Source: Sphingobacterium endophyticum (GTDB lineage: Bacteria; Bacteroidota; Bacteroidia; Sphingobacteriales; Sphingobacteriaceae). From it: 64,000 nt of DNA. Positions 7,559 through 15,505 of this stretch are shown piece after piece (position 1 is the first letter of the stretch; every line of letters begins with the position of its first letter). The DNA lies in contig NZ_SMMI01000004.1 of NCBI RefSeq assembly GCF_009733535.1, forward strand, positions 62,001 to 126,000. The letters run 5' to 3'. The position numbers were made by a program, and so were the translations under genes. Under the pieces are notes generated by a model that was not told where the DNA came from, made no database searches, and saw only the letters and a list, made by a program, of their open reading frames with translations.

Positions 7559-9319
7559 TTCCAAGTTTATGGGCTGGGTCTTTGCAAGAAGCATCCCATC
7601 AGAAATTAATTTTGAAAGGTCAGGGTTCTCCTTGGCCTTAATTAACAAATCTTCCTCTAACCTATCTGCCATTTCTCCATCTCCTTTATAAATAGCAAGT
7701 TCATAAAGTTCTATAACTGCTAACCAATCTTTCGTATAGCTTTCCCTTAAATTGTCGTAAATCTCTGGCAATTGATTATTGGTAAACCCATTTTCCCTAG
7801 CAGATCTAATCGAAGCATAAAACCCATGTAATTCCTGCTGATCTGATGAAATAACCTGTTTTTCTGTACGAATCGAAGAAAGATTTATGTCTGGATCAAA
7901 TGCAAATTTATCCGCAGCTCCAGAATATACCGAAACGATTGAATGGCCAACTGCCATATCGTATATCCCCCACTCACTTTTAAATAGAAACTCCCCCGAA
8001 GCTTCGTGAATAACATTGCATCCTGAAAAACTAATCAACAGTAACTGTCCACTATCCGAAAATAATATAGATTCCACTTTTCCAGATACCAATATTCCTG
8101 AATCAAAATATAAGCTCTTTAAATTCCCAATCCTTATTCCCATCAAATCCAGATCTTGAAAACTGCACTCTTCAAGCTTTTTATTTACTCCTAACAAACT
8201 CCCAATTGGCGAACTAAATCCTTCAACATGGTAGGATTTCCCATGTCCTTCTAATTCTTTATTTCCAAAGGCCAATGCCGTTGCTCCAACTGTTTTAACT
8301 CCAAGCAAATCCTCACCTAAACCTTGAAATACAAATTTTCCAGAAATTTGCAATCCCGAACTAAGTTCAACAGTACATATGTTATTGCTAGCAACAGCTC
8401 GTTCCATTCCTAATTTTCCTCCTACCCGAAATGACATTCCTTCTGCAAATTCATCCAATATCCGATATGCATATGCAAAATCTGGAGTTACAAATAATTG
8501 CGGTTGTGGCCTAGTTATATCATATGAATAGTTTAACGTATCTAAACTATAAATTAGCTTACTCACATTTGAATTCATGCATGTGGCACTTTCACCTATT
8601 GAGGATAATAACCCCGCACCATAAATCTTAAAATCTTCAACCGTCCCAATCAACCCATATTCTACTGTCCACCAATGCAATCTGCTGAGTAACGCCATTT
8701 CTGAAGGCTCCCCCATATTCGAGGAAATTTCATTAAACCTATCTGTTGCCAACTGTATCTCCTCCTCCCTGGCATTATCCTTCTCTTTGATAATGGACAG
8801 CGCACGTATAGCTTCATACAATTCGAAATCTTTTGCCGAACTCATCGCCTTCGAACCTACTTCACCAAAATATTGTAAATACTTGGCATACTCAGGCTCC
8901 CCTATGATTGGAGCGTGACCAGAGGATTCATGAATGATATCAGGAGCTGGTGTATAGGTAATATGCTCTATCTGACGAATATCAGCAGCAATTACTAATA
9001 CGCAATGTGCCTGAAACTCCATAAAGGCCGCTGGTGGAATAAATCCATCTACAGTCACTGCCCCCCATCCAATCTCTGATAATCTATCATTCATCGATTG
9101 TAAACTTGGAATTCGTTCAATCGTCAATCCCGCTTTACTTAATCCTGGAATGTAGGGATAAAATGCAATGTCTTTTAGATATGCATAATTCTGCCGCATA
9201 ACATAACGCCATATTGCCTGGTCAATTGCACTATAGCGATCGTAATTCTGCTCAACAACATACCTCCGCAAATGCTTAGGAAGATTCTCCAACACAGGAT
9301 TATTATAGGTATTCATCAT
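7544..9319 (-). CDS. phhA: Aromatic amino acid hydroxylase (phenylalanine 4-monooxygenase)
   Basis: Converts phenylalanine to tyrosine with a pterin cofactor and Fe(II). The catalytic domain is within the first 270 or so residues; the iron ligands fit His130 and His135 (PDIIHESSGHAP) and Glu220 (HWWTVEYGL). At 591 residues it is about twice the length of the Pseudomonas enzyme (about 260). The C-terminal 300 residues look beta-rich and then helical, and I cannot assign them a function. Long forms are known in Bacteroidota. It supplies tyrosine to the hppD/hmgA/fumarylacetoacetase steps next to it. A near-perfect promoter lies just upstream. ATG at 9319; ATG at 9316 is equivalent. Confidence 0.93.
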   Translation of the reverse strand: MMNTYNNPVLENLPKHLRRYVVEQNYDRYSAIDQAIWRYVMRQNYAYLKDIAFYPYIPGLSKAGLTIERIPSLQSMNDRLSEIGWGAVTVDGFIPPAAFMEFQAHCVLVIAADIRQIEHITYTPAPDIIHESSGHAPIIGEPEYAKYLQYFGEVGSKAMSSAKDFELYEAIRALSIIKEKDNAREEEIQLATDRFNEISSNMGEPSEMALLSRLHWWTVEYGLIGTVEDFKIYGAGLLSSIGESATCMNSNVSKLIYSLDTLNYSYDITRPQPQLFVTPDFAYAYRILDEFAEGMSFRVGGKLGMERAVASNNICTVELSSGLQISGKFVFQGLGEDLLGVKTVGATALAFGNKELEGHGKSYHVEGFSSPIGSLLGVNKKLEECSFQDLDLMGIRIGNLKSLYFDSGILVSGKVESILFSDSGQLLLISFSGCNVIHEASGEFLFKSEWGIYDMAVGHSIVSVYSGAADKFAFDPDINLSSIRTEKQVISSDQQELHGFYASIRSARENGFTNNQLPEIYDNLRESYTKDWLAVIELYELAIYKGDGEMADRLEEDLLIKAKENPDLSKLISDGMLLAKTQPINLELVNK

Positions 9320-9332
9320 AATTAAATTTATA

Positions 9333-9363
9333 CAAACTTAAAACTTTTAACTAAATCAACAAA
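9333..9363 (-). promoter_or_regulatory. Promoter of phhA, Bacteroidota consensus
   Basis: On the minus strand, TTTG (9363-9360), a 19-base spacer and TAAGTTTG (9340-9333) match TTTG-N19-TAnnTTTG exactly. Transcription would begin near 9328, giving a leader of only about 10 bases before the ATG at 9319. Confidence 0.75.
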
Positions 9364-9475
9364 ATAACACAATCTCAATAAAATCTAAATCTTCTTAAAA
9401 AAGAAGAGAATTTAGCCTTGGATAAGGCTTTTAAGGCAAAAAATAAATTATTTAATTCTTCGCTTAACATTTTCC

Positions 9476-9483
9476 TACTTTTG
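9476..9483 (+). promoter_or_regulatory. Candidate -7 box for the acyl-CoA synthetase gene
   Basis: TACTTTTG matches the -7 form, but no clear -33 box is seen. It lies 79 bases before the chosen ATG. It argues against an in-frame TTG start at 9418, which would lie upstream of the transcript. The same spacer holds two small hairpins (9385-9415 and 9414-9429). Confidence 0.5.
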
Positions 9484-9561
9484 CAAAACTTCTTTGCTAA
9501 CAATCCTGTTATGCATGTTGGAGTCTCCTGTTTAAAAACTGAAGGCAGGATTATTTTTGTT

Positions 9562-11337
9562 ATGGACGAAAACCTTAGACTTTTTGACCTTGCCCTTAGG
9601 CAGGTGGATTTATTTCCAAATTTAAATATGTTCGCGCACAAATTAGATGGCGAATGGAAAACATTGACTTCTGTCGAATACTTAAATCAAGTAAATGCAG
9701 TCTCCAAAGGATTAATAGAATTAGGAGTAAAACCAAATGATAAAGTTGGATTAATCGCCGATAGTAGCATTGAATGGCATATTGTAGATTTCGCAATCCA
9801 ACAAATTGGCGCTGTTGTAGTCGCTATTTATCCCAATATAAGTGATACCGATTATCAATTTATATTCAATGATGCAGAAATCAAACTCTGTATCGTGAGT
9901 ACTAAAAGTCTATTTAATAGACTAACAAAACTTACTGAATCAATCTATACCCTAAAGTATATTTTTTGCATGGAAAATCATGAAGGTATACGTAATTGGG
10001 ATGAATTAAAAACCGTCGGAGCTTATATCCCTGAGTCAACAATAATTGAATCTAGAGCAAAAATTAAAAACTCAGACCTGGCCACCCTGATTTATACCTC
10101 TGGTACTACTGGGAAACCTAAAGGTGTAATGCTAACCCATCATAACATTATTTCTAATGTTCTGGCAGCTAGAGAAATCACTCCTTGTCAAGCCTATGAC
10201 AGAGCCTTAACTTTTTTACCTCCTTGCCATGCTTATGAAAGAATGGTCATTTATACATACATGTATATTGGTATAACAATTCATATCGCAGAATCACTAG
10301 ATAAAATTGGCCAAAATATTGGGGAAGTAAAACCGCATATAATGACCGCTGTTCCAAGAATCTTGGAAAAAGTTTATGAAAAAATAATGAAAACTGGCCT
10401 CGAATTAACCGGTATAAAACGTAAAATATTTGATTGGGCCGTAGATGTAGCCGAACAATTCGATCCTAACCCTGAGAAACGATCTCTTGCCTATAATATC
10501 AAACTTAAAATCGCTAAAAGCCTGGTCCTGGATAAATGGTATCAAGCCTTGGGCGGTCATTTAAAAACTGTTGCTTCTGGGAGTGCTTCCCTGCAAGCAA
10601 AACTTGCGAGAGTATTCTTGGCAGCAGGAATTCCCCTATATGAAGGATATGGTATGACCGAAGCATCACCTCTAATTTCTGTCAATCATTACCTGAAAGG
10701 AATTCGCATAGGAACAGTAGGATTAGCCGTTAAATATGTGGAAATTAAATTAGCAGATGACGGTGAAATTCTTGTAAAAGGTCCTAACGTAATGCAGGGA
10801 TATTACAAAAACAAAGAAGAAACCGATAAAACAATCATTAATGGCTGGCTCCATACCGGAGATATCGGAATTTGGGAAGATGAAGTCTTTTTGAAAATTA
10901 TCGACCGTAAAAAAGAAATGTTTAAAATTTCAGGTGGAAAATACGTTATCCCTCAACCTATCGAAAAGAAACTGCTAGAATCAAATTATATTGAACAGGC
11001 AATGGTGATTGGCGATGGTCAAAAATTCGCTTCCGCATTTATTGTCCCTAATTATGCACACCTACAAGATTGGTCTAAAACTGAAGCTCCAGAACTTAAA
11101 GGAATGCCTAAGGATAAATTCTTGACAGAAGCAAAAATCGTCCGTAAAATTAACAAAGAAGTGCAGATAGCTAATCAACATTTTGGAAATTGGGAACAAA
11201 TCAAAAAACCAATTATTCTGCCTGATGAATTTACTATAGAAAGCGGAGAGTTGACCCCAACCTTAAAAATGAAAAGAAAAGTAATCCTAGAAAAATATAA
11301 AAAAGAGTTTGAAGAACTTTATCATATAGATGACTAA
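9562..11337 (+). CDS. Long-chain acyl-CoA synthetase (AMP-forming)
   Basis: Activates fatty acids to acyl-CoA through an acyl-adenylate. The 591-residue protein has the AMP-binding motifs in order: TLIYTSGTTGKPKGVMLTH (phosphate loop), YGMTEASP, GWLHTGDIG and a C-terminal lysine region (GELTPTLKMKRK). The fold and length match bacterial FadD/FAA1-type enzymes attached to the inner membrane face. I chose the ATG at 9562 (MDENLRLFDLAL) because the family begins there and because a TTG start at 9418 would add 48 unrelated residues upstream of the apparent promoter. It is divergent from phhA. The exact chain length of the substrate cannot be read from the sequence. Confidence 0.93.
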   Translation: MDENLRLFDLALRQVDLFPNLNMFAHKLDGEWKTLTSVEYLNQVNAVSKGLIELGVKPNDKVGLIADSSIEWHIVDFAIQQIGAVVVAIYPNISDTDYQFIFNDAEIKLCIVSTKSLFNRLTKLTESIYTLKYIFCMENHEGIRNWDELKTVGAYIPESTIIESRAKIKNSDLATLIYTSGTTGKPKGVMLTHHNIISNVLAAREITPCQAYDRALTFLPPCHAYERMVIYTYMYIGITIHIAESLDKIGQNIGEVKPHIMTAVPRILEKVYEKIMKTGLELTGIKRKIFDWAVDVAEQFDPNPEKRSLAYNIKLKIAKSLVLDKWYQALGGHLKTVASGSASLQAKLARVFLAAGIPLYEGYGMTEASPLISVNHYLKGIRIGTVGLAVKYVEIKLADDGEILVKGPNVMQGYYKNKEETDKTIINGWLHTGDIGIWEDEVFLKIIDRKKEMFKISGGKYVIPQPIEKKLLESNYIEQAMVIGDGQKFASAFIVPNYAHLQDWSKTEAPELKGMPKDKFLTEAKIVRKINKEVQIANQHFGNWEQIKKPIILPDEFTIESGELTPTLKMKRKVILEKYKKEFEELYHIDD

Positions 11338-11497
11338 AGCTCACAGAATAGAAATTAAAAATTCTTTTCTTTATTTCTGATGAATTGGTTGATAAATTCA
11401 ACCAATTCTTATCATACATCAATTTTAGTTCGCTTTGTTCCCCCTATCTTTATAGAATTATTTAAAACTTCTACATTAATTATTTTGTTAATTTGAT

Positions 11498-11815
11498 ATG
11501 AAAGATAAATTTATCAACCTACCTCTAACGAAGAACGAAGAAAAAAGTCGATTTGAATTGAATGTTGATGGACACATCGCATTTATTGACTTCAAGGAAA
11601 CGAATAGCACAATCGCATTAATACATACCGAAGCACCTTCTGAACTAGCCGGTAGTGGAACCGCAGCTGCATTGGTAGAAAAAACCTTGAACTTTATAAA
11701 GGAATCCGGAAAAACAGTATCTCCATATTGTCCTTATGTTTTCGCATTTATTAAGAAAAATCCACAGTGGAAGGAACTTGTCTCAACAAGATTCCCAAAA
11801 TATGATGAACTTTAA
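11498..11815 (+). CDS. Small GNAT-like acetyltransferase (YidJ/Gcn5-like CG family)
   Basis: A 105-residue protein of the short GNAT-like family (Acetyltransf_CG type), which keeps only the core acetyl-CoA-binding part. Recognisable parts are FELNVDGHIAFIDF, the loop EAPSELAGSGTAAALVEKTL, which replaces the usual RGxGxG motif, and the conserved SPYCPYVFAFIKKNPQW near the C-terminus. The length is normal for the family. The substrate is unknown. It stands alone between the acyl-CoA synthetase gene and a strong terminator. Confidence 0.85.
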   Translation: MKDKFINLPLTKNEEKSRFELNVDGHIAFIDFKETNSTIALIHTEAPSELAGSGTAAALVEKTLNFIKESGKTVSPYCPYVFAFIKKNPQWKELVSTRFPKYDEL

Positions 11816-11832
11816 AAACTCTTAAAAAACAT

Positions 11833-11866
11833 AATGCCCTCTAAATTCATTAGAGGGCATTTTCAT
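11833..11866 (+). terminator. Rho-independent terminator after the GNAT-like gene
   Basis: A perfect 12-bp stem, AATGCCCTCTAA (11833-11844) with TTAGAGGGCATT (11850-11861), has a 5-base loop and a short T-rich 3' side. It starts 17 bases after the stop codon. Confidence 0.85.
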
Positions 11867-11994
11867 AAAAACTGCATAAATCGACATCTGATTTTTTCCA
11901 AAATAATCTGATCAGATTTTTAGTTTTTCTATACTACCTGTTTCCAATTATTTCCTCCTTCTGCACAAACAAGCATTAATGGGCTCCATTACTG

Positions 11995-12170
11995 GTTTCA
12001 CTTTGGTTTTGCTCGTGTTTTGCTCGTGAATGGTCCGCACATTGGTTGGACATTGTCTACAGCTCGTCCGCTCATGAGCGGACGAGGTCCTTACTAGGCC
12101 ATAACAAGGTGCGGATGAATATCGACCATGAGTAGACCAAGAGTAGACCTAGAGTATACCAAGAGTAGAA
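11995..12170. repeat. Degenerate 11-nt tandem array with central 24-bp palindrome
   Basis: Cut into 11-mers from 11995, the stretch gives 16 units that share partial motifs. Adjacent identical or near-identical units are GTTTTGCTCGT twice (12006-12027), ACATTG-starting units (12039 and 12050), and CATGAGTAGAC, CAAGAGTAGAC, CTAGAGTATAC and CAAGAGTAGAA (12127-12170). A perfect 24-bp palindrome (CTCGTCCGCTCA and its reverse complement) spans 12063-12086. Bases outside it also mirror around the same centre, for example TCCGCAC at 12034-12040 with GTGCGGA at 12109-12115. Function unknown; a transcribed copy could fold into a long imperfect hairpin. Confidence 0.75.
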
Positions 12171-12302
12171 TTAATCAGGTTGGATAATTTTCAAAAAAAC
12201 TTATGAATAACAATGTGGGGAAATACCTCGTTTTCCAATTTAATAAACTGATTTACAATAATTTATAATGAATTTGATTCAGAATTACAGTAGAAAAAGA
12301 AA

Positions 12303-12328
12303 GGGAAGCAATCTGGCAATTGCTCCCC
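12303..12328 (-). terminator. Likely terminator downstream of nuoD
   Basis: Read on the minus strand, GGGAGCAAT pairs with ATTGCTTCCC (one bulged base) around a TGCCAG loop and is followed by TTTCTTTTTCT. It lies about 100 bases past the nuoD stop, which suggests that the operon ends here. Confidence 0.6.
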
Positions 12329-12427
12329 TAACTATTAACCAATTATAAACTTAAATTATGAGATAGCAAATATAAGTATTTAATCGATTATTCCTAATTT
12401 TTTTTTGCGTTTTTATGCATGTTTATT

Positions 12428-13621
12428 TTAACGGTCGACTTCACCAAGCACGATATCAATCGAACCCAATATTGCAATCAGATCCGCAATCAATACCCCT
12501 TTCCCCAATTCAGGTAATACGGACAAATTATTGAAACTTGGTCCCCTTGCCTTAATCCTTTTTGGAATATCAGTCTTCTCTTGGGTTACAAAATAAAAAC
12601 CTAATTCACCTTTAGGATTTTCTGCCCTAACATAATATTCCTGTGCTTTAAGATTAACCTTTTTAGGTACAAGACCCCGAGGATCAAAATCTGGAGTCCT
12701 TTTGAAGTCCTGCATTAATCTTGGTAAACACTGCTCAATTATTCTTACGGATTCCTTAACCTCGTCCACCCTGACTTTATAGCGATCCCAACAATCGCCA
12801 ATGGATCCCATTATACCTTGGCCAACTGGAATATCGAACTCCAATTCGGGATAAACCGAATAGCCATCCACACGCCTTAAATCCCATTTTATTCCTGATC
12901 CTCTTAACATTGGTCCGGAACAACCATAATTTATCGCTACATCTGCTGGAAGAACTCCAATATTCGCCGTTCTTTGTATAAAAATCTGATTGTTTGACAA
13001 TAACTCATCTAGTTCCACCAATTTCGGCTTGAAGTAAGCAATAAATTCCTGACAACGTTCTTCAAAATTCACAGGTATATCATAAAACAAGCCTCCAACC
13101 CAAATATAATTGTAAAGCATCCGGGATCCAGATGCCCATTCCAACATATTCATAATATGTTCGCGATCTCTAAAGCACCACATAAAAGGCGTAAATGCTC
13201 CAATATCTATTCCATATGTTCCAATAGCAATTAAGTGTGATGCAATCCTGTTCAATTCCGTAACCAACACTCGAATATATTCAACCCTTTTAGGAAGCTT
13301 GTCTTGAATACCGAGCATTCTTTCCACTCCCATCACAAACCCATGCGCATTATTCATTGACGCTAAATAATCTAATCGATCCGTAAAGGGTATTGTCTTT
13401 CCGTAATTCATGGATTCCGCATGCTTATCAAAGCATCGATGCAGATATCCTACATGGGGAATAATATCTTTTACGATTTCACCATCCGTAATTAGTTCCA
13501 GCCGAAGAACACCATGCGTGGATGGATGTTGAGGACCCATATTGATTACCATTTCTTGTGAAGAAACAGTGGATATCTTATTCTGATAATTTTTATATGC
13601 TTGTTGGTAGAGTTCGTTCAT
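12428..13621 (-). CDS. nuoD: NADH-quinone oxidoreductase subunit D
   Basis: The 49-kDa subunit of complex I, forming part of the quinone site in the peripheral arm on the cytoplasmic side. The 397-residue length is normal. Clear family motifs are [34 protein letters not shown] and the C-terminal [18 protein letters not shown]. It starts 5 bases after nuoC, and pdxH is the first gene of the group. The usual nuoE, F and G genes do not follow: a terminator-like hairpin and a repeat array are found instead. Confidence 0.97.
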   Translation of the reverse strand: MNELYQQAYKNYQNKISTVSSQEMVINMGPQHPSTHGVLRLELITDGEIVKDIIPHVGYLHRCFDKHAESMNYGKTIPFTDRLDYLASMNNAHGFVMGVERMLGIQDKLPKRVEYIRVLVTELNRIASHLIAIGTYGIDIGAFTPFMWCFRDREHIMNMLEWASGSRMLYNYIWVGGLFYDIPVNFEERCQEFIAYFKPKLVELDELLSNNQIFIQRTANIGVLPADVAINYGCSGPMLRGSGIKWDLRRVDGYSVYPELEFDIPVGQGIMGSIGDCWDRYKVRVDEVKESVRIIEQCLPRLMQDFKRTPDFDPRGLVPKKVNLKAQEYYVRAENPKGELGFYFVTQEKTDIPKRIKARGPSFNNLSVLPELGKGVLIADLIAILGSIDIVLGEVDR

Positions 13622-13626
13622 GATGC

Positions 13627-14118
13627 CTATTTCACAGGGATATTATGATATGTTTCTGGATCTTGATAATCTTTTCTCAATGGAAATCCAACCCAATCCT
13701 CGGGCATGAGAATTCTTCGTAAATCGGGATGATCTGTAAAGAATATTCCCATAAGATCATAGGCTTCTCTTTCATGCCAGTCTGCGGTACGCCAAACCTC
13801 CGACACCGAAGGTACTTCAGGTAAATCTTTTAAATCCCTAATAGCATTCACTTTAACTTTCAAGGTCAATTGCTTTTGGAAAGGAATCGATGTCAAATTG
13901 TAGACTACCTCAAAATAGTCCTCAGGAAAATAATCGACTGCCGTAAGGTTAGCTAGAAAATCAAAATAATAATTTTTATGATCACGCAGAAACAAGCAAA
14001 CAGACTTCAAATATTCTTTTGAAATATATAATGCGGATTGAAGGCCAGTTTCTTGCAAATCTACAATCGCATCGGGATGAATATTCTTTTCTATATGGTT
14101 CTTTATTTCTAAAAGCAT
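13627..14118 (-). CDS. nuoC: NADH-quinone oxidoreductase subunit C
   Basis: The 30-kDa subunit of complex I, which binds NuoD in the peripheral arm. The 163-residue protein carries the family signature in [18 protein letters not shown] and [25 protein letters not shown]. It is a separate protein here, not fused to NuoD as in Escherichia coli. The start is 2 bases after the pdxH stop and the stop 5 bases before nuoD, so the three genes are co-transcribed. nuoA and nuoB, which usually come before it, are not in the window. Confidence 0.96.
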   Translation of the reverse strand: MLLEIKNHIEKNIHPDAIVDLQETGLQSALYISKEYLKSVCLFLRDHKNYYFDFLANLTAVDYFPEDYFEVVYNLTSIPFQKQLTLKVKVNAIRDLKDLPEVPSVSEVWRTADWHEREAYDLMGIFFTDHPDLRRILMPEDWVGFPLRKDYQDPETYHNIPVK

Positions 14119-14120
14119 GT

Positions 14121-14771
14121 TTAAGGGGCTAAACGATTAATAGTCCAAATGTCATTTTCAAGGATGTAAACAATTCTATCATGTAATCTACTGCTCCTAC
14201 CTTGCCAGAATTCAACACGTACCGGCTTGATCAGAAAACCACCCCAAAACTCCGGTCTTGGAATAGCTAAATCACCCATTTCAAGCTCTACCTCAGCAAC
14301 GCGCTTTTCAAGAGACTCACGATTTGGTATAATAACACTTTGTGGAGAAGCTATAGCACCAATTTGACTTCCTCGTGGTCTCGATGCGAAATACTCATCA
14401 GAATCTTCTTTTGAAAGCTTCTCAACGTTCGCCTCAAATCGAACCTGACGTTGCAACTCCGGCCAAAAGAATAATATGGATACATGTGGATTTTGAAGAA
14501 TCTCCTGACCTTTACGGCTATTATAATTTGTAAAGAAACTCAATCCTTCTGATTTTATATCTTTTAAAAGAACAACCCGCGAAGATGGAAATCCCTTTTC
14601 ATTTACGGTAGAAAGAACCATCGCTGTAGGCTCTGTGACCTGAGAAGATATAGCTTCGTCAAACCACTTTTTGAATTGTTGAATGGGATCATGCAATACA
14701 TCCGATTCGATTAAACTGCTTTTAGCATAGTCTTCACGAATGGCAGCAATTTCTTTGTGTTCAATGGACAT
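14121..14771 (-). CDS. pdxH: Pyridoxamine 5'-phosphate oxidase
   Basis: An FMN enzyme that oxidises pyridoxine or pyridoxamine 5'-phosphate to pyridoxal phosphate. The 216-residue protein matches the family throughout: SSRVVLLKDIKSEGLSFFTN, SRKGQEILQNPHVSILFFWP, the segment FASRPRGSQIGAIASPQS and the C-terminal FWQGRSSRLHDR with RLAP at the very end. It is the first gene of the pdxH-nuoC-nuoD group. A -7-like box (minus strand TAAGTTTG, 14797-14790) lies about 20 bases before the ATG, without a clear -33 box. The link between a vitamin B6 gene and complex I genes is unusual. Confidence 0.96.
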   Translation of the reverse strand: MSIEHKEIAAIREDYAKSSLIESDVLHDPIQQFKKWFDEAISSQVTEPTAMVLSTVNEKGFPSSRVVLLKDIKSEGLSFFTNYNSRKGQEILQNPHVSILFFWPELQRQVRFEANVEKLSKEDSDEYFASRPRGSQIGAIASPQSVIIPNRESLEKRVAEVELEMGDLAIPRPEFWGGFLIKPVRVEFWQGRSSRLHDRIVYILENDIWTINRLAP

Positions 14772-14873
14772 GGCTAAGGATATTTCCTACAAACTTAACA
14801 TAATATACATTTTTAATAGTATCTGAAATGAAAAATTATTGCTATTTTACAATAGAATAATCAGGATATTCTA

Positions 14874-14881
14874 TAAATTTG
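14874..14881 (+). promoter_or_regulatory. Candidate -7 box for the YqgE gene
   Basis: TAAATTTG fits TAnnTTTG and ends 23 bases before the ATG. No TTTG is seen at -33, so confidence is limited in this AT-rich sequence. Confidence 0.4.
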
Positions 14882-14904
14882 ATAATTAACACATCTATCC
14901 TCTT

Positions 14905-15471
14905 ATGTTCAATGAATATATTCCAAAACGAGGCAGTTTAATTTTGTCCGAGCCTTTTATGCTTGATCAGAATTTTGAACGTTCCGTTATTCTATTGTGC
15001 GAGCATGATGAAAACGACGGTACAGTGGGACTCATATTGAATCATCGTTCTATGTTACTATTATCCGATGTACTTGATGAAATCGATAATACCGAAATGC
15101 CACTCTATTTTGGAGGTCCGGTTGAAGGAAATGCATTATTCTTTTTGCACAAAGCCTTTGATAAATTACAGAGTGGAACACATATAGTCGATGACTTATA
15201 TTGGGGTGGTGATTTTGAACGATTAAAATATTTAATCAATGAAAAACTGATTAGTAGCGAAGAAGTGAAAATCTTCCTAGGATATTCAGGTTGGAGTCCA
15301 GGCCAATTGGATGGAGAGATCAAACAAAATTCATGGGCAGTCCATAATTCATTCAACATCGATTTAGCATTTATTACCGACGGCGAAAACTTATGGAAGG
15401 AAGCCATCATCAGTATGGGGCCAAAATATGCCCATGTTGCAAACTTCCCAAAGCGACCGGAGTTCAATTAA
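14905..15471 (+). CDS. YqgE/AlgH family protein
   Basis: A 188-residue cytoplasmic protein of the conserved YqgE/AlgH family (formerly DUF179). Typical motifs are RGSLILSEPFMLDQNFERSV near the N-terminus, GTVGLILNHRS, LYFGGPVEGNALFFLHK and FLGYSGWSPGQLDGEI. The family is widespread, has known structures and no settled biochemical role. It is divergent from pdxH and is followed 34 bases later by the sugar dehydrogenase gene on the same strand. The family call is firm; the function is not known. Confidence 0.93.
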   Translation: MFNEYIPKRGSLILSEPFMLDQNFERSVILLCEHDENDGTVGLILNHRSMLLLSDVLDEIDNTEMPLYFGGPVEGNALFFLHKAFDKLQSGTHIVDDLYWGGDFERLKYLINEKLISSEEVKIFLGYSGWSPGQLDGEIKQNSWAVHNSFNIDLAFITDGENLWKEAIISMGPKYAHVANFPKRPEFN

Positions 15472-15505
15472 TTAGAAGAATAAACTTAAACATAAACCAA
15501 CAAAC

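Larger units (their letters stand above)
11867..12427. other. 561-base gene-free spacer
   Basis: No credible ORF or RNA gene was found. From left to right it holds a 14-bp perfect palindrome AATCTGATCAGATT (11905-11918), the 11-nt-periodic array (11995-12170, listed separately), an AT-rich stretch and a minus-strand hairpin (12303-12328). It separates the plus-strand GNAT gene from the 3' end of nuoD, where the rest of a complex I operon would normally follow. Confidence 0.6.

Noticed and set aside
9418-9561. N-terminal extension of the acyl-CoA synthetase from a TTG codon
   Set aside because: It lies upstream of and across the apparent -7 box and does not resemble the family.
11995-12170. 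CRISPR-like repeat array
   Set aside because: Units are 11 bases, directly adjacent and degenerate, with no unique spacers of regular length and no cas genes nearby.
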